Shown here: positions 62,609-64,000 of the stretch, piece by piece
Layout of the letters: every line of letters begins with the position of its first letter
Numbering within the stretch: position 1 is the first letter of the stretch
NCBI GenBank assembly: GCA_002967695.1
Contig: PUHN01000011.1
Coordinates: 1-64,000 of the forward strand
Direction: 5' to 3'
DNA from: Rhodobacteraceae bacterium WD3A24
GTDB taxonomy: Bacteria > Pseudomonadota > Alphaproteobacteria > Rhodobacterales > Rhodobacteraceae
Length of the DNA stretch: 64,000 nt
Position numbers and translations under genes: made by a program
The notes under the pieces: generated by a model
The model's input: the letters and a program-made list of their open reading frames with translations, nothing else
What the model was told of the DNA's origin: nothing
The model's database searches: none

Positions 62609-63520
62609 ATGGAAATCACGCTCGGTTCCTGTGACGTCGTGGTTCTGCCGGAGGAGGTCGATGCCGGCGGCGAGACGACGCTCAATATCGAGGTGACCGG
62701 CCCGGAGGGCGAGGATTTGCGCGGCCTGCCGATCCGGATCACGGATCACGCCGGCGCATTGGTCGAAACGATCTCGATCGACAGGTTCGATGGCCAGGTC
62801 AACCGGGCCACCAATATCACCGTCCGCGTGCCCGACGCGCCGGGCAGTTACACATGGCAGGCGACGCCCGGCGAGGAAGGCGACGACTCCGCGCCCGTGG
62901 AGCCGGTGTCATTCACGGTTACCGCCAAGGCGCATGCGACGCGTCTGCTTGTTTGGGACGTGCCCACCGCGATCGAGGCGGGCCGCCGCTTCGGCGCCAA
63001 GGTCGGTGTCAAATGTTCCAGCGGTTGCGACATGACCGGCCGGGGCATCGAGATAGTCGATGCCGGGGGCGCCGTGCAGGCGTCCGACACCCTGAGCGGC
63101 GATCTCTGGCCCGGCAGCGACGGCCTCTACCGCGCCGAATTCGATCTGCCCGCCCCGGACAAGGCAGAACAGCAACAGTGGCAGGCCCGGGTAGTGCCCG
63201 CCGAGGGGCGGTATCACCACGAGGCCACGACGTCGGCCTTCAATGTGCGCACGGTGCCGCCTGCGGAATACACGGTGCGAATCGAGGCGGTGGACCGGGA
63301 AACCGAGGCGCCGCTGCCGAACATGAGTGTGGTCATGCACCCCTACCGGGCCATGACCGATGCCGAGGGCGTGGCCACGCTCGCCGTCGCGGGAGGCAGC
63401 TACACCGCCTTCGTGTCGGGGCGCGGCTACTACCCGGCGCGCCGGGAGATGGATGTCGAGGAAGACATCACGACGCGCGCGCCCCTGGATGCCGAGCCGC
63501 CGCCCTCCAAGGATTTGTGA
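62609..63520 (+). CDS. Three-part beta-domain (Ig-like / CarboxypepD_reg-like) protein
   Basis: A 303-residue protein without signal peptide, starting MEITLGSCDVVVLPEEVDAG. It reads as three beta-sandwich units: about 1-108 (to FTVTAK), 110-218 (RLLVWDVPTAIEAGRR, with a CSSGC pair) and 220-295, the last like a carboxypeptidase regulatory domain (YTVRIEAVDRETEAPLPN, DAEGVATLAVAGGSY, SGRGYYPARREMDVEED). Because the flavoprotein upstream is Tat-exported and the cytochrome downstream is periplasmic, it may be carried out with the folded flavoprotein as a subunit. Family not recognised. AACAGGAG precedes the ATG. Confidence 0.72.
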   Translation: MEITLGSCDVVVLPEEVDAGGETTLNIEVTGPEGEDLRGLPIRITDHAGALVETISIDRFDGQVNRATNITVRVPDAPGSYTWQATPGEEGDDSAPVEPVSFTVTAKAHATRLLVWDVPTAIEAGRRFGAKVGVKCSSGCDMTGRGIEIVDAGGAVQASDTLSGDLWPGSDGLYRAEFDLPAPDKAEQQQWQARVVPAEGRYHHEATTSAFNVRTVPPAEYTVRIEAVDRETEAPLPNMSVVMHPYRAMTDAEGVATLAVAGGSYTAFVSGRGYYPARREMDVEEDITTRAPLDAEPPPSKDL

Positions 63521-63567
63521 GCGCGCCGGTTCGCAACCGAGAAACTTCCGTCGAGTTGGAGAAGATG

Positions 63568-64000
63568 ATGAACAGGACAGGTTTCAGCGTCGCCGGTGCC
63601 GCCGGCGTGATTCTCGCCGTCACGGCCTTCGGGGCGCGTGCCCAGGATGACGGGGCGGCCTTCGATCAGGGCCGGACCATCTATGAGCAGAACTGCGCGC
63701 AGTGTCACCAACCCTCGGGCGAGGGCATTCCGCCCAGCTTCCCGGCGCTGGCGGGCAACGACAACCTCGAAGACCCGGCGCTGATCGTCAACAATGTGCG
63801 TAACGGCAGGCAGGCGATGCCGGCTTTCCCCGACCTCGGCGCGGAAGAGATCGCCGCCGTCGCAACCTATGTGCGCAGTGCCTGGTCGAACGATTACGGC
63901 GCGGTTTCCGCCGACGAGGTCTCGGAGATTCTCCAGACGCTCGACGGCGAGGGAGAAGACGGCGATCAGGCCGCGCAGACCACGATCTGGGATGGCGTCT
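63568..64000 (+). CDS. Class I cytochrome c, periplasmic (3' partial)
   Basis: The gene runs off the window. The signal peptide ends RAQ (about 26). The haem motif is C43-A-Q-C46-H47 (QNCAQCHQPSGEG), with the likely axial Met at M84 (RQAMPAFPDL) and the C-terminal helix IAAVATYVRSAW: a normal mono-haem class I cytochrome domain, followed by an acidic extension that continues beyond 64000. GGAG lies 6 bases ahead of the ATG at 63568 (a second ATG is one codon upstream). It is the obvious electron acceptor for the flavoprotein coded two genes before. Confidence 0.88.
   Translation, partial: MNRTGFSVAGAAGVILAVTAFGARAQDDGAAFDQGRTIYEQNCAQCHQPSGEGIPPSFPALAGNDNLEDPALIVNNVRNGRQAMPAFPDLGAEEIAAVATYVRSAWSNDYGAVSADEVSEILQTLDGEGEDGDQAAQTTIWDGV

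Noticed and set aside
1-64000. CRISPR arrays or cas genes
   Set aside because: No regularly spaced direct repeats and no Cas-like proteins were seen.

Overview
This is a 64 kb chromosomal segment of a GC-rich alphaproteobacterium, most likely a member of the Rhodobacterales (roseobacter/Paracoccaceae type). The reasons are the high GC with C/G-ending codons, a phosphatidylcholine synthase gene, an NDUFS4-type complex I accessory subunit, a TAXI-type TRAP transporter, the rpmH-rnpA-yidD...yidC-MOSC-engB order, and the ruvCAB and uvrC-pgsA-moaD-moaE neighbourhoods. All names come from reading motifs in the translated sequence; no database search was possible. The window opens inside a YcjF-like gene and closes inside a cytochrome c gene.

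Layout. 1-12 kb: ileS, a DMT transporter, pcs, xerC with its DUF484 partner, fsa, priA, msrA, a flavoprotein gene fragment and prmA. 12-15 kb: a small DUF1127 gene, then ruvC-ruvA-ruvB. 14.8-21.8 kb (minus strand): one long run rpmH-rnpA-yidD-ttcA-EAL protein-yidC-MOSC-engB, with a clear promoter ahead of rpmH. 22-25.6 kb: a three-gene operon of a TVP38/TMEM64 membrane protein, a disulfide oxidoreductase and a sensor kinase. 25.6-27.3 kb: tRNA-Arg(ACG) with a decayed large serine recombinase against its 3' end. 27.3-30 kb: YbjN, proC, CsaA-like and a 2-hydroxyacid dehydrogenase.

30-32.2 kb (minus strand) is a phage-type lysis cassette: a muramidase with a peptidoglycan-binding domain and a C-terminal membrane segment, an Rz-like inner-membrane spanin, an overlapping Rz1-like lipoprotein, and a second protein carrying the same Rz1-like C-terminal motif on a membrane anchor. 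No capsid or tail genes accompany it, so it could be a prophage leftover or a detached lysis module of a gene transfer agent. 32.3-36.8 kb holds small conserved genes, a hydrolase, an exported protein with an internal repeat, and tRNA-Arg(TCT).

36.9-39.6 kb encodes a two-subunit molybdenum hydroxylase (small [2Fe-2S] subunit plus Tat-exported large subunit). 39.8-46.7 kb holds an epimerase, a LysR regulator, a TAXI TRAP binding protein, a fused TRAP permease and a phosphonate-monoester-hydrolase-like sulfatase. The last four look like one uptake-and-hydrolysis unit for a sulfate or phosphonate ester. 46.8-51.7 kb: two glycosyltransferases, an S49 peptidase, a small zinc-ribbon membrane protein, a Ca2+/Na+ antiporter and a pteridine-reductase-like SDR. 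52-55.3 kb: uvrC-pgsA-moaD-moaE. 55.4-59.2 kb: a small exported protein, a cytochrome P460-like protein, an MFS carrier and a GcvT-like enzyme.

59.25-64 kb is the least ordinary stretch. A 1.1 kb non-coding region carries three near-identical copies of an AT-rich palindrome. It leads into a Tat-exported FAD oxidoreductase, a three-part beta-domain protein without its own signal peptide, and a class I cytochrome c. This looks like a periplasmic flavin dehydrogenase with its electron acceptor, and its substrate cannot be read from the sequence. It is my best candidate for an undescribed system. The lysis cassette and the TVP38-oxidoreductase-kinase operon come next.
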